Shown here one piece after another: positions 56,172-64,000 of a stretch of DNA of 64,000 bases. Each line of letters begins with the position of its first letter. Position 1 is the stretch's first letter. A program made the translations under genes and the position numbers. The DNA comes from Janthinobacterium sp. Marseille. Lineage in GTDB: Bacteria > Pseudomonadota > Gammaproteobacteria > Burkholderiales > Burkholderiaceae_D. The notes below the pieces were generated by a model. It was not told the origin of the DNA, ran no database searches, and saw only the letters and a program-made list of their open reading frames with translations. The DNA lies in contig NC_009659.1 of NCBI RefSeq assembly GCF_000013625.1, positions 2,542,001-2,606,000 on the forward strand, read 5' to 3'.

Positions 56172-56338
56172 TTATTATCCTAAGTAAAGAAAGAGAGCAC
56201 GCGTTTGCACAAGGTTTCAAACGCACGGAAGACCACAAGTGACTTCGGCACTACTATGCCAATTGCGGAGCGCAGAGTCTGCCTGCGTGATGCCAATGGA
56301 TATCGCGCATACGCCAACAATGCCGGCAGCTTGCAGTC

Positions 56339-57130
56339 TTACTCTGAAGCGGGGAACAACTCGCGGAAATACTCGGTGGGCGTCAAGCCGATGGCACGCT
56401 TGAACATGGCGCTAAACGCACTAGGGCTTTCATAGCCAAGCTGCAATGCGATATCGGTAACATTCTTATTGGTGGCAAGCATCTGGATCGCAGCCAGCAG
56501 CCTTGCCTGTTGCTTCCACTGACTGAAAGTCAGTCCGGTTTGTTCGGGGAACAGGCGAACAATGGTTCGTGCACTGGCGCCTATGAATTTGCTCCATTCA
56601 TCCACCGTCGTTTCATCGGACGGTTCATTGAGAATGCGCTGGCAAATCTTGGCCAGGCGCGGATCACTCGGCATCGGCAAATGCAGCCGGACCACCTGCA
56701 AGGGCTTGATTTCATGCAGCAGGAGCTGCACCAGCAAGCCATCCCTGCCGGCCTCGTCATAGTGCAGCGGGATATGCACCATCGCTGCAATGAGTTCCCG
56801 CAACAGCGGTGGCACTGATACCACGCAACAGCCGGTTAATTCAGGAGGGATATGATCAGGCCTGACGTAGACAGTGCGCATTTCGACATTGCCGCAGGCC
56901 TGCATGCTATGCATCATTCCGGGCGGAACCCAGACTGCACGCTGCGGTGGAACAACCCAGGAGCCCAATTCCGTCATGACCAGAATGGCCCCTGAATAAG
57001 CGTAGATCAACTGGCCGCGCGGATGCTGATGGTAGTCGATCAGATGATGGTTAGCCAAATCCCGCGCCATCCCGCCAGCGGGTCGCTCGATGTGTTGGTA
57101 GTCTTCCCTATTTTCGCTTTTACCAAACAT
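56339..57130 (-). CDS. AraC-family transcriptional regulator
   Basis: A 263-residue regulator. The N-terminal cupin-like domain (HHLIDYHQHPRGQLIYAYSG, 28-47) would sense a ligand; the C-terminal double helix-turn-helix has SARTIVRLFPEQTGLTFSQW, and VTDIALQLGYESPSAFSAMF. It lies 167 bases before ridA on the same strand and is divergent to the alpha/beta hydrolase. It probably controls one or both units. Confidence 0.9.
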   Translation of the reverse strand: MFGKSENREDYQHIERPAGGMARDLANHHLIDYHQHPRGQLIYAYSGAILVMTELGSWVVPPQRAVWVPPGMMHSMQACGNVEMRTVYVRPDHIPPELTGCCVVSVPPLLRELIAAMVHIPLHYDEAGRDGLLVQLLLHEIKPLQVVRLHLPMPSDPRLAKICQRILNEPSDETTVDEWSKFIGASARTIVRLFPEQTGLTFSQWKQQARLLAAIQMLATNKNVTDIALQLGYESPSAFSAMFKRAIGLTPTEYFRELFPASE

Positions 57131-57222
57131 GGCATTTCGACGACAGTTAGTGGCGTGTAGAAGCGGGCGACGCCCACCTCATATCTTTACAGTTTCTTTT
57201 CCAACTAACGGAGAAGAAACCA

Positions 57223-58083
57223 ATGTCAGTCTACCGCAATTTCAATCAAGTCGAACTGGATAAACAATACAATGTGCGAGGCGGGATTCCCGATTTTCTC
57301 GATATATTTTCTCGCTGGTCGCAAAGCAGCGCGGCGTTCCGCAGCGCCAATCGTGTGCTGGAAAATATTCCTTACGGCATCAATGAAACGCAGAATCTGG
57401 ACTTCTTTCCGGCCACGACAGCCGGACGTCCGCTCCTTGTTTTTATCCACGGCGGTTACTGGCAATCACTGGATAAATCAGATTTCAGTTACCTTGCTGC
57501 GCCATATATAAAACGAGATATCAACGTGGCCGTCGTGAATTACCGCCTCGCGCCGACCGTAGGCATGGATGAAATTGTCGCCGACAATCGTGATGCATTG
57601 ATCTGGCTATATCGCAATGCGGAAACACTCGCTTTTGATAAGGACAAAATATTCCTTTCAGGCCATTCGGCCGGTGGCCATCTCACCGCCACCATGGTGA
57701 GTATTGACTGGACGGCGCATGGCCTGCCTGCCAATGTATTGAAAGGTGCATGCGCCATCAGTGGCCTGTACGACCTGGAACCAATTCGCCTTTGCTATCT
57801 GAACAAAGCCGTTGGCCTTACCCCGGCACAAGTGGAACAATTCAGTCCGACCAAAAAATTACCAGTCGTTAAAACACCCCTGATCCTGACCGTAGGGGGA
57901 AATGAATCGGACGAATACCATAGGCTTCAAGCCGAGTATGCGGAACTGCTTGGCGCGAAAGGCATGGAGATTCAGATAGTCCGGCAGGCCGATGGACATC
58001 ACTTCGATGCAGTCGATCGCCTGGGTGATGAAGAAAATGAACTGGGTAAAGCCATGCTGCAATTGATCGAGCGTTTTTCTTAA
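57223..58083 (+). CDS. Alpha/beta hydrolase, kynurenine-formamidase-like (HGGYW type)
   Basis: A 286-residue alpha/beta hydrolase. The oxyanion motif HGGYW is near residue 75, the nucleophile serine in LSGHSAGGHLTA at about 148, the acidic residue near VGGNESDE and the histidine in DGHHFDAV. HGGYW is characteristic of arylformamidases, which hydrolyse N-formylkynurenine, and of related amidases. No other kynurenine genes are nearby, so it may act on another amide or ester. GGAG lies 10 bases before the start, and the gene is divergent from the AraC regulator. Confidence 0.85.
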   Translation: MSVYRNFNQVELDKQYNVRGGIPDFLDIFSRWSQSSAAFRSANRVLENIPYGINETQNLDFFPATTAGRPLLVFIHGGYWQSLDKSDFSYLAAPYIKRDINVAVVNYRLAPTVGMDEIVADNRDALIWLYRNAETLAFDKDKIFLSGHSAGGHLTATMVSIDWTAHGLPANVLKGACAISGLYDLEPIRLCYLNKAVGLTPAQVEQFSPTKKLPVVKTPLILTVGGNESDEYHRLQAEYAELLGAKGMEIQIVRQADGHHFDAVDRLGDEENELGKAMLQLIERFS

Positions 58084-58175
58084 GCAGTACCGGACGGCCA
58101 ATTGCGACGCGCCGAGGTATGCCTATACCAAAGTGAATGTCAGCTTTTGGCCTCTCACCCCATCTGCAGGAATCA

Positions 58176-59105
58176 TCAAGCTGCCTGCACCAGCTTCTCC
58201 ATCAGGAAATCGACAAACGCCCTGACCCGTGACGACAAATGACGTGCATGCGGATACAGCAGGATGAAGGGGCGCGAGGTAGCGCCGAATTGCGGCAGCA
58301 ACTCGACCAGGCGACCTTCCCTGAGGTCGTCTTCCACAATGAAACGATAAGTCTGTACCAGGCCCGCACCACTGCGTGCCAATGTCACGATGCCGAGCAC
58401 ATCTTCCGCGCATGAGTAGCCGCCGTTGGTCATAATATCCACCGCCTTGCCCTGCACTTTCCCGTTCGGGTGGAATACCCATGGAATACGGCGACCGGTA
58501 CTCGGCAATTCGAATTGTATGCACTCGTGTTTTTGCAAATCTTCCAGCGTCTTTGGTTTGCCGGCTCGCTTCAGGTAAGAAGGCGCGGCCACCAATACCA
58601 GTTCTGCCTCTTCCAGTTTCCGCGCAATCAGATTCGAATCGGTAGGTGCACGCCCGCGTATCGCCAGGTCGTACGCTTCTTCGGCGAAATCGATATTACG
58701 GTTGCTGATATGGACTTCGACTTGCACGTCCGGATAACGCTGGCGGAATTCCGGCAACAGTGGCAATAGTCGGTAATGCCCGTACGGCGTTGGCACGCTG
58801 ATGCGCAACAAGCCGGCCGGCTTCAATTGACCGCCACTGACCTGGCGCTCGGCATCGACCAGTTGCGCCAGTGCTTCCCTGCATTGTTCAAAATAAACCC
58901 GTCCACCATCAGTAAGCCTGATTTGCCGCGTGGTGCGGACGAATAGCCGCACTCCCAGGCGCGCCTCCAGCCGGGAGATGGAGCGGCTCACCGCCGCCGG
59001 TGTCACCCCCGCGGTATTGGCCGCGGCCGTAAAGCTGCCCGCCTCGGCCGCCAAGCAAAACAATTCAATACTCCCGAGTAAAACGTCATCGAAATTGCGT
59101 TGCAT
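58176..59105 (-). CDS. LysR-family transcriptional regulator
   Basis: A 309-residue LysR protein with the N-terminal winged helix (LFCLAAEAGSFTAAANTAGV, then AAVSRSISRLEARLGVRLFV) and a PBP2-type ligand domain. It is most like the CrgA/DsdC-type regulators of small oxidoreductases. Divergent from the SDR gene at 59287 across a 181-base gap with a good palindrome, which is its likely target. Confidence 0.92.
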   Translation of the reverse strand: MQRNFDDVLLGSIELFCLAAEAGSFTAAANTAGVTPAAVSRSISRLEARLGVRLFVRTTRQIRLTDGGRVYFEQCREALAQLVDAERQVSGGQLKPAGLLRISVPTPYGHYRLLPLLPEFRQRYPDVQVEVHISNRNIDFAEEAYDLAIRGRAPTDSNLIARKLEEAELVLVAAPSYLKRAGKPKTLEDLQKHECIQFELPSTGRRIPWVFHPNGKVQGKAVDIMTNGGYSCAEDVLGIVTLARSGAGLVQTYRFIVEDDLREGRLVELLPQFGATSRPFILLYPHARHLSSRVRAFVDFLMEKLVQAA

Positions 59106-59146
59106 GGGCTTCCCTTATTAATTACACCATGTATCAGCTAAATTGC

Positions 59147-59161
59147 TAAATACCGTATTTA
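59147..59161. promoter_or_regulatory. LysR-type operator between lysR and the SDR gene
   Basis: TAAATACCGTATTTA is a perfect seven-base inverted repeat around one base. It has LysR character (AT-rich arms, GC centre) and sits between the two divergent starts. A -10 like TATAGT (59181-59186) for the SDR gene lies 19 bases downstream, so the site could act near -35. Confidence 0.65.
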
Positions 59162-59286
59162 TCTACTTATTTTGCATAAGTATAGTTCACCACATCGGAA
59201 GCGTACATACAGGTCTTCCGGCTTCGGACAGCTAACCCAGCGACAGCCATCCGCAATTAAACGCTAACTAAAGAAGAGGTTTCCAA

Positions 59287-60030
59287 ATGAACGCACAGAA
59301 CAAAACAGTCGTCATCACCGGCGCATCCAGCGGCATCGGCTTTGCATTGGCCGAAGCTTACTTAAAACGTGGCTATAACGTAGTCGGCAATGCCCGTACC
59401 GCGGAACGCCTGCAAGCGGCGGCAGCCAAGCTCGGCAATCCACAAAACTTTTTGCAGGTCGCCGGGGACATCGCACTGCCGGCGACGGCGAAAGCATTGT
59501 TTGCCAAAGCGATTGCAAGTTTTGGCAAGGTCGACATCCTCATCAATAACGCCGGCATCTTTATCGCCAAGCCTGTCGGCGCTTATACCGAGCAGGACCT
59601 GGATGCGCTGGTCGCGACCAATCTCAAAGGCTTCTTCTATCCATCACAGGAAGCCGCTGCCCATATGGCGGCGAACAAGGACGGTCATATCGTGACCATT
59701 ACCGCGAGTATCGCGATGCATCCGAACGTGAAGCTGCCGGCATTGCTGCCTATCCTGATCAAGGGCGGCTTGAACCATGCAACGCGCGGCCTCGCACTGG
59801 AGTTGGCAACTGCCAACGTCAGGGTCAATGCAGTCGCACCAGGCAGCATCGATACTCCTTTGCATAGCGCTGACGAAGGCACGACCAACTTCCGCAAGGC
59901 ACTGGCACCGAGCGGCACCACCGGCCACACTGATGACATCGTCGATGCAGTGCTGTACCTGACAGACTCGAAGTTCACCAGCGGCACCATACTCAACGTG
60001 GACGGCGGCGCCACTACCGGCACCTGGTAA
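59287..60030 (+). CDS. Short-chain dehydrogenase/reductase
   Basis: A 247-residue classical SDR with the cofactor loop TGASSGIGFALAE (12-24), the NNAG motif in DILINNAGIF, and the end AVLYLTDSKFTSGTILNVDGG. The usual catalytic Tyr-x-x-x-Lys is not in its normal form: the region after TASIAMHPNVKLPALLPILIK carries the lysine, but I see no tyrosine four before it. It may thus be an unusual or impaired oxidoreductase. It is the probable LysR target. Confidence 0.88.
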   Translation: MNAQNKTVVITGASSGIGFALAEAYLKRGYNVVGNARTAERLQAAAAKLGNPQNFLQVAGDIALPATAKALFAKAIASFGKVDILINNAGIFIAKPVGAYTEQDLDALVATNLKGFFYPSQEAAAHMAANKDGHIVTITASIAMHPNVKLPALLPILIKGGLNHATRGLALELATANVRVNAVAPGSIDTPLHSADEGTTNFRKALAPSGTTGHTDDIVDAVLYLTDSKFTSGTILNVDGGATTGTW

Positions 60031-60140
60031 AGACGGGCGGGCCGGCGAAAACGCCGGCTCGGCTACACTCATAGTGGCTGGGTGAAAGATAGTCGATAGA
60101 AATTTTACTAATCCGATGCTTCCAATCAAGGAGTAGCAAT

Positions 60141-60362
60141 ATGCCTTACGTCAATATCCGCGTGACCCGTGAAGGGGTAACAGCTGAACAAAAACTGCAA
60201 TTAATCGAGGGAGCAACCGACTTATTGAGTCGCGTGCTGAACAAAAATCCCGCTACCACCTTCGTCATCATTGATGAAGTCGATACCGATAACTGGGGCG
60301 TGGCCCGGGAAAATGTGACGACCTTGCGCAAGCGTGAAGCGGAAAAGAAAGCAGCAAGCTAA
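60141..60362 (+). CDS. 4-oxalocrotonate tautomerase-like protein
   Basis: A 73-residue tautomerase-superfamily protein. After removal of Met1 the N-terminal proline (MPYVNIRVTREGV) is the catalytic base. VIIDEVDTDNWGVA is usual in the family. It lies 110 bases after the SDR gene in the same direction, with GGAG at its start (AAGGAG at 60128). The substrate is not known. It ends at the strong terminator at 60376-60426. Confidence 0.9.
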   Translation: MPYVNIRVTREGVTAEQKLQLIEGATDLLSRVLNKNPATTFVIIDEVDTDNWGVARENVTTLRKREAEKKAAS

Positions 60363-60375
60363 CAGCGCTGCACAT

Positions 60376-60426
60376 AAAAAATGCGGCTGGTATCACTACC
60401 TTCGTAGTGATACCAGCCGCATTTTT
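60376..60426. terminator. Bidirectional rho-independent terminator
   Basis: A 22-base perfect stem, AATGCGGCTGGTATCACTA with TAGTGATACCAGCCGCATT, has A5 on the left and T5 on the right around a CCTTCG loop. It serves the tautomerase gene (plus) and the DUF3597 gene (minus), which converge here. Confidence 0.93.
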
Positions 60427-60440
60427 GCAATTGAACTACA

Positions 60441-60818
60441 TCAGTGCTTCAATGCATCCGGTACCTTGCCGCCGTTTTCGGCGAGCTTGATCATGACTTG
60501 CTTGTGCAGCCAGATATTCATCGTGGCTGAATCATTGGTGTCACCACTGTACTTCAATTCCTGCGCCAAAGTTTTGCGTGCGGTCAGGCTGCTGTCCATG
60601 TCGAGCAATTTCATCAGGTCAACGATGGAAGTGCTCCAGTTAAGTTTTTGTGCATTTTTTTGTGCGAGGCCATTCAGGATGGCTTCCACGTCCACTTGCT
60701 GGACCGGAGCCGCAGGAGCAGCAGCCGGTGCTGCACTGGAAGCCGAAGGTGCGGCGGGGGCCGGGGCGGCGTGCGAGGATGGAAAGATCTTGCTGAAAAT
60801 AGTACTGAGAATACCCAT
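60441..60818 (-). CDS. DUF3597 domain protein
   Basis: A 125-residue protein. After an Ala/Pro-rich linker (about 17-42) comes the DUF3597 domain: VEAILNGLAQKNAQKLNWST, then SIVDLMKLLDMDSSL, and the ending LAENGGKVPDALK. The domain is like those of secreted or membrane-near LysM/peptidoglycan-linked proteins; its role is not known. It has AAAGGAGC upstream and ends at a shared terminator. Confidence 0.85.
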   Translation of the reverse strand: MGILSTIFSKIFPSSHAAPAPAAPSASSAAPAAAPAAPVQQVDVEAILNGLAQKNAQKLNWSTSIVDLMKLLDMDSSLTARKTLAQELKYSGDTNDSATMNIWLHKQVMIKLAENGGKVPDALKH

Positions 60819-60958
60819 GATGTAGCTCCTTTTAAAGAATCGGAAAATCGATGGAATCTATACTGTCTAGCCTGCTTGCTTCTTGCCTACACTCACCTAC
60901 ATAAAACATCACAAATTCCGCGCAGGCAGGAATCTGCATCCCTGCCATGCACGACACT

Positions 60959-61048
60959 TCAGTTAAAGATTAAACCGTTGAAAGTCCAATAGCCCAGCAG
61001 GAAAAGCGCCAGTGCAATGACAAACTGCTTCAGGAATTGTTTATTCAT
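60959..61048 (-). CDS. Small membrane peptide of 29 residues
   Basis: ATG at 61048 with AGAGGA seven bases upstream starts a 29-residue frame (MNKQFLKQFVIALALFLLGY at its start) with a basic N-terminus and one hydrophobic helix. It begins 23 bases after the restored stop of the CoA-transferase gene, so it may be cotranscribed. I do not know the family; the good ribosome site and helical pattern are the evidence. Confidence 0.5.
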   Translation of the reverse strand: MNKQFLKQFVIALALFLLGYWTFNGLIFN

Positions 61049-61071
61049 GTCGTCCTCTGTTCGCGGCGTTT

Positions 61072-62317
61072 TTAGACTACGCCGTCGCGTCTCAATTCGG
61101 CAATACCCGCCTCATCATAACCCAGTGTTTGCAATACATCATCAGTATGCTCACCCAGGGTCGGCCCCAGCCATTTGGTTTCACCCGGCGTTTCCGAAAG
61201 CTTGGGTGTGATGGCCGGCAACTTGATCGGCGTGCCATCGGCAAAAAGTATGCTGTTCGAACATCTTGCGCGCGAGGAATTGCGGATCGCTCATCATGTC
61301 GCGTATCGAATAAATTTTGCCGACCGGCACATCGGCGTCCTGCAATATCTCAAGCGCGCTTGCAATGGTCTGGGTGTCGCACCATTGCTGGATCGCGGCA
61401 TCGATTTCGGCGGTGCGCGGTACGCGGCCGTCGTTGCGTGCGAGCTGTGCATCATTGGCCAGGTCATCCCGCCCCATCGCCAGCATCAAGCGCTTGAAGA
61501 TGGCGTCACCATTGCCTGCGATCACGATGTTTTCACCATCGCCGGTAGTATAAGTATTCGACGGTACGATGCCGGGCAAGGCACCGCCGGTACGTTCGCG
61601 TACGACACCGGCATAGTCGTATTCCGGCACCAGCGATTCCATCATATTGAAGACGGCTTCGTATAGCGCCACATCTATCATCTGCCCTTGTCCTGCCTGC
61701 GACGCATCGCCCGACTTGCCGTTCCAGCGACCACCGGTGGCGTCCCGGTGCCGCAGTGCCATCATTGCACCAATCACGCCATGCAAGGCAGCTACCGAAT
61801 CACCGATAGAGATACCAACACGCAATGGCGGCCGATCCGGGAAGCCCGACACATAACGCAGGCCGCCCATCGATTCACCGATTGCACCGAAGCCCGGTTG
61901 ATCCTTTAGGGGCCCGGTCTGGCCGAAGCCGGACAGGCGCACCATGATGGTGGCGGGATTTTCCGCTTTCAACTGTTCGTAGCCGAGCGACCACTTTTCC
62001 AACACACCGGGACGGTAGTTCTCGATGATGATGTCCGCTTCCAGCGCCAACTGTCGCGCAATTTTTTGTCCGCGTGCATCCTTCAGGTTCAGGGTCAGGC
62101 TTTTCTTGTTACGCGCCTGTACCGACCACCACAGCGACGTGCCATCCTTCAGCACCCGCCATTGACGTATCGGGTCGCCGCCATCCGGTGATTCGATCTT
62201 GATGACCTCAGCCCCGAATTCCGCCAACATGCGTGAACAAAAAGGCCCGGCGATCAATGTGCCGAGTTCGAGGACTTTAATACCGGCCAATGGACCGGAT
62301 GCAGCTTTTTTTTCCAT
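61072..62317 (-). pseudogene. CaiB/BaiF-family CoA-transferase, frameshifted near the C-terminus
   Basis: A class III CoA-transferase. The first 358 residues read normally (IKVLELGTLIAGPFCSRMLA at the start, then GGDPIRQWRVL, VRLSGFGQTGPL and MIDVALYEAVF). At a run of five A on the plus strand (61243-61247) the frame shifts. The frame as it stands ends at 61181 with an aberrant tail; one T fewer would continue into FADGTPIKLPAITPKLSETP and LGPTLGEHTDDVLQTLGYDE, ending GVV at 61072, as in normal members (about 414 residues). It is either a recent mutation, a sequencing slip, or slippage at the run. Native enzymes move CoA between acids. Confidence 0.85.
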
Positions 62318-62322
62318 GTTTT

Positions 62323-62982
62323 TTAAGTTCGGTTCAGGGCGCGCAATTCTGCGCCGAGGTTGTGGCGTGCCTGCCCTTCTAGTTCCGCCGCCATCCTGGG
62401 GGTATAAAACAAAGCCGGGCGCTGCAGGAAATCTTCGATCACCCGGCTCCGTCCGTGCCGGTAATCCTCACTTGCGACCCATGCGTATTCGGACTGTATG
62501 GCCTTGCTGTAGGCCTGGTAAATCTTTTCTTCTGCACCGAGTATCGCCAGGTCCATATCGAGGAATAAGGGCAAATCGATAATCTCCGGCGCAGTCACCG
62601 TATGTGTCGCCGTCGCGACGATACATTCCCAGACCGGCGGGATGTGATATTCATCGATATTCATCGCGATCATGGCACAGCGCGCCCACTCTGCACTGCG
62701 CTGCTCATTGTCTTTCAGGTGGGTATCGTAGATGACGTCATGGAACCAGATCGCGAACTCGACTGTTTCCATCGAACGTATATGTTCACGCTGCTGCTCG
62801 GCACGGCGTAGCAAGGCGGCCACATGCGAGAGATTGTGATAGCTGCGCTGCGGTTCTGAATAATGCCTGAGCAATTCCGCCCACACCGCATCCGCTGCTG
62901 CGGCTTCAGCGAAGACAGCAGTTGTCAAAGCCTGCCATTTCTGCTGCAACCATTCCTGATTTTCCGTGGAAGCTGTCAACAT
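62323..62982 (-). CDS. Predicted HD-superfamily metal-dependent hydrolase (COG4339 type)
   Basis: A 219-residue helical protein with the HD-like metal residues in RSYHNLSHVAALL and FAIWFHDVIYDT, then the acidic DNEQRSAEWA. This is the pattern of the COG4339 group, which sometimes carries a misleading receptor-subunit label. Function unknown. Five bases upstream of the CoA-transferase start (62317), in the same direction. Confidence 0.85.
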   Translation of the reverse strand: MLTASTENQEWLQQKWQALTTAVFAEAAAADAVWAELLRHYSEPQRSYHNLSHVAALLRRAEQQREHIRSMETVEFAIWFHDVIYDTHLKDNEQRSAEWARCAMIAMNIDEYHIPPVWECIVATATHTVTAPEIIDLPLFLDMDLAILGAEEKIYQAYSKAIQSEYAWVASEDYRHGRSRVIEDFLQRPALFYTPRMAAELEGQARHNLGAELRALNRT

Positions 62983-63034
62983 CGCTGATCACTTTCATGA
63001 AAGATGGAGCATCAAGCCGCGGGAGCCGGGTTCT

Positions 63035-63631
63035 TTACGTCGTGCGTCTATCCAGCATCGCACGCGCTATCGTACCGGCGTCTACATATTCCAGTTCGCC
63101 ACCAACCGGCACACCACGCGCCAGGCGGCTGACTTTGAGGCCGCGCGCTTTCAGCGTTTCGCTGATGTAGTGCGCAGTTGCCTCGCCTTCATTCGTAAAA
63201 TTCGTCGCCAGCACTACTTCCTGCACGATGCCGTCGGTAGCACGGCTGATCAATTTTTCGAGATGGATATCCTTGGGGCCTATGCCATCCAGCGGCGACA
63301 GGCGCCCCATCAACACAAAGTACAAACCCTTGAAAGTCAGCGTCTGCTCTATCATCAACTGATCACCCGGCGTTTCGACCACGCACAGCAAGGCCGGGTT
63401 ACGCTCGGCATCGAGGCAGGTTTCGCATACCTCATGCTCGGTGAAGGTATTGCACATCGCACAGTGCTGCACCTTTTCCACCGCCTGCGACAAGGCACGT
63501 CCCAGCATGGCGGCACCATCACGATCGTGCTGCATCAGGTGGTAAGCCATGCGTTGCGCCGATTTCGGGCCGACGCCCGGCAGGCGACGCAGGGCTTCAG
63601 TCAGGAAATCTAGGCTTGACGGTGTTTTCAA
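63035..63631 (-). CDS. recR: Recombination protein RecR
   Basis: A 198-residue protein with the N-terminal HhH region ([19 protein letters not shown]), the zinc finger [16 protein letters not shown] (four cysteines near 57-72), a Toprim domain ([16 protein letters not shown]) and a Walker-like end ([15 protein letters not shown]). It works with RecF and RecO in gap repair. It is 21 bases after ybaB, the usual arrangement; dnaX would be the next gene upstream of ybaB. Confidence 0.97.
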   Translation of the reverse strand: MKTPSSLDFLTEALRRLPGVGPKSAQRMAYHLMQHDRDGAAMLGRALSQAVEKVQHCAMCNTFTEHEVCETCLDAERNPALLCVVETPGDQLMIEQTLTFKGLYFVLMGRLSPLDGIGPKDIHLEKLISRATDGIVQEVVLATNFTNEGEATAHYISETLKARGLKVSRLARGVPVGGELEYVDAGTIARAMLDRRTT

Positions 63632-63652
63632 TGGCTATGCTTCAATACTTGA

Positions 63653-63979
63653 TTAGAACGGCATTTTGAAGCCAGGTGGCAAAGGCATACCTGCCGTCAC
63701 ACCCGACATCTTTTCTTGCGAAGTTGCTTCAGCCTTGCGCACTGCATCGTTGAATGCGGCAGCAACCAAATCTTCCAGCATATCCTTGTCGTCAGCCAGC
63801 AGCGATGGATCGATGGAAACACGTTTCACATCGTTCTTGCATGACATCACGACCTTGACCAGGCCTGCACCGGACTGGCCTTCAACTTCTATCGAAGCCA
63901 ATTGGTCCTGCATCTTTTTCATATTGTCCTGCATTGCTTGCGCCTGCTTCATCAGACCAGCCAATTGGTTTTTCATCAT
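63653..63979 (-). CDS. ybaB: YbaB/EbfC nucleoid-associated protein
   Basis: A 108-residue protein of the YbaB/EbfC family: N-terminal [20 protein letters not shown] helix, central [19 protein letters not shown], and the C-terminal [11 protein letters not shown]. It dimerises and binds DNA. It begins after AAAGGAGC and precedes recR. The rest of the dnaX-ybaB-recR unit is outside the window. Confidence 0.96.
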   Translation of the reverse strand: MMKNQLAGLMKQAQAMQDNMKKMQDQLASIEVEGQSGAGLVKVVMSCKNDVKRVSIDPSLLADDKDMLEDLVAAAFNDAVRKAEATSQEKMSGVTAGMPLPPGFKMPF

Positions 63980-64000
63980 GATCTTGCTCCTTTAAATAAT

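Noticed and set aside
1..64000. tRNA, rRNA, CRISPR, prophage or insertion sequences
   Set aside because: I looked for repeat-spacer arrays, transposase motifs, integrase genes and tRNA-like cloverleaves and found none. A covariance-model scan would be decisive for small RNAs.

Overview
The window reads as a contiguous piece of a chromosome from a Gram-negative betaproteobacterium, most likely Oxalobacteraceae (Herminiimonas/Janthinobacterium-like). This rests on gene order, moderate GC, the Entner-Doudoroff set with HexR, an EPS-type MarR regulator, a histone H1-like Lys/Ala-rich protein and the intergenic repeats. It is an inference from content; no database was searched. I see no rRNA, tRNA, prophage, insertion sequence or CRISPR array.

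Region 1 (1-16265, all minus strand) is a tightly packed surface-polysaccharide locus. It starts with a MarR-type EPS regulator, then wecB, wecC and a two-domain oxidoreductase. A WbpE/WbpD/WbpB-like trio follows, which should build a 2,3-diamino-2,3-dideoxy uronic acid. Two NAD-dependent epimerase/dehydratases and a second aminotransferase come next, then a phosphoesterase, a methyltransferase, an ATP-grasp enzyme and the HisH2/HisF2/WbpG amidotransferase set. The window ends inside the next gene. Most junctions are ATGA overlaps.

Region 2 (16390-25815) is the phosphate module: pstS-pstC-pstA-pstB-phoU-phoB-phoR on the minus strand and ppk-sixA on the plus strand. Two divergent Pho boxes lie between pstS and ppk. 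Region 3 (25821-43206) is mixed housekeeping. It includes an MFS gene with a long leader hairpin and a three-gene operon (OlsB-like acyltransferase, PlcP-like phosphoesterase, Agt-like glycosyltransferase) behind a tripartite Pho box, which reads as a phosphate-starvation membrane-lipid remodelling unit. It also holds an H1-like DNA-binding protein, an orphan periplasmic binding protein, DedA, Ppx/GppA, a YegD-type Hsp70, a metallo-beta-lactamase-fold hydrolase, a PAS-PAS-GGDEF-EAL protein, rpiA and a CPA2 antiporter.

Region 4 (43207-51947) holds a pair of inverted, structured intergenic repeats. Beyond them is the central-carbon block: edd-eda leftward, pgi-zwf-hexR and tal rightward, with HexR-like operators in the divergent gap. 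Region 5 (52047-60426) is accessory: an MFS transporter, an operon of RidA, a divergent PurA paralogue and a flavin-binding protein, an AraC regulator, an HGGYW alpha/beta hydrolase, and a LysR/SDR pair with a clear palindrome. Region 6 (60441-63979) carries DUF3597, a 29-residue membrane peptide, a frameshifted CaiB-type CoA-transferase, an HD-like hydrolase, recR and ybaB.

The strongest points for follow-up are the PhoB-linked lipid operon, the PurA-like/RidA/flavoprotein operon, the covarying inverted repeats and the CoA-transferase frameshift.
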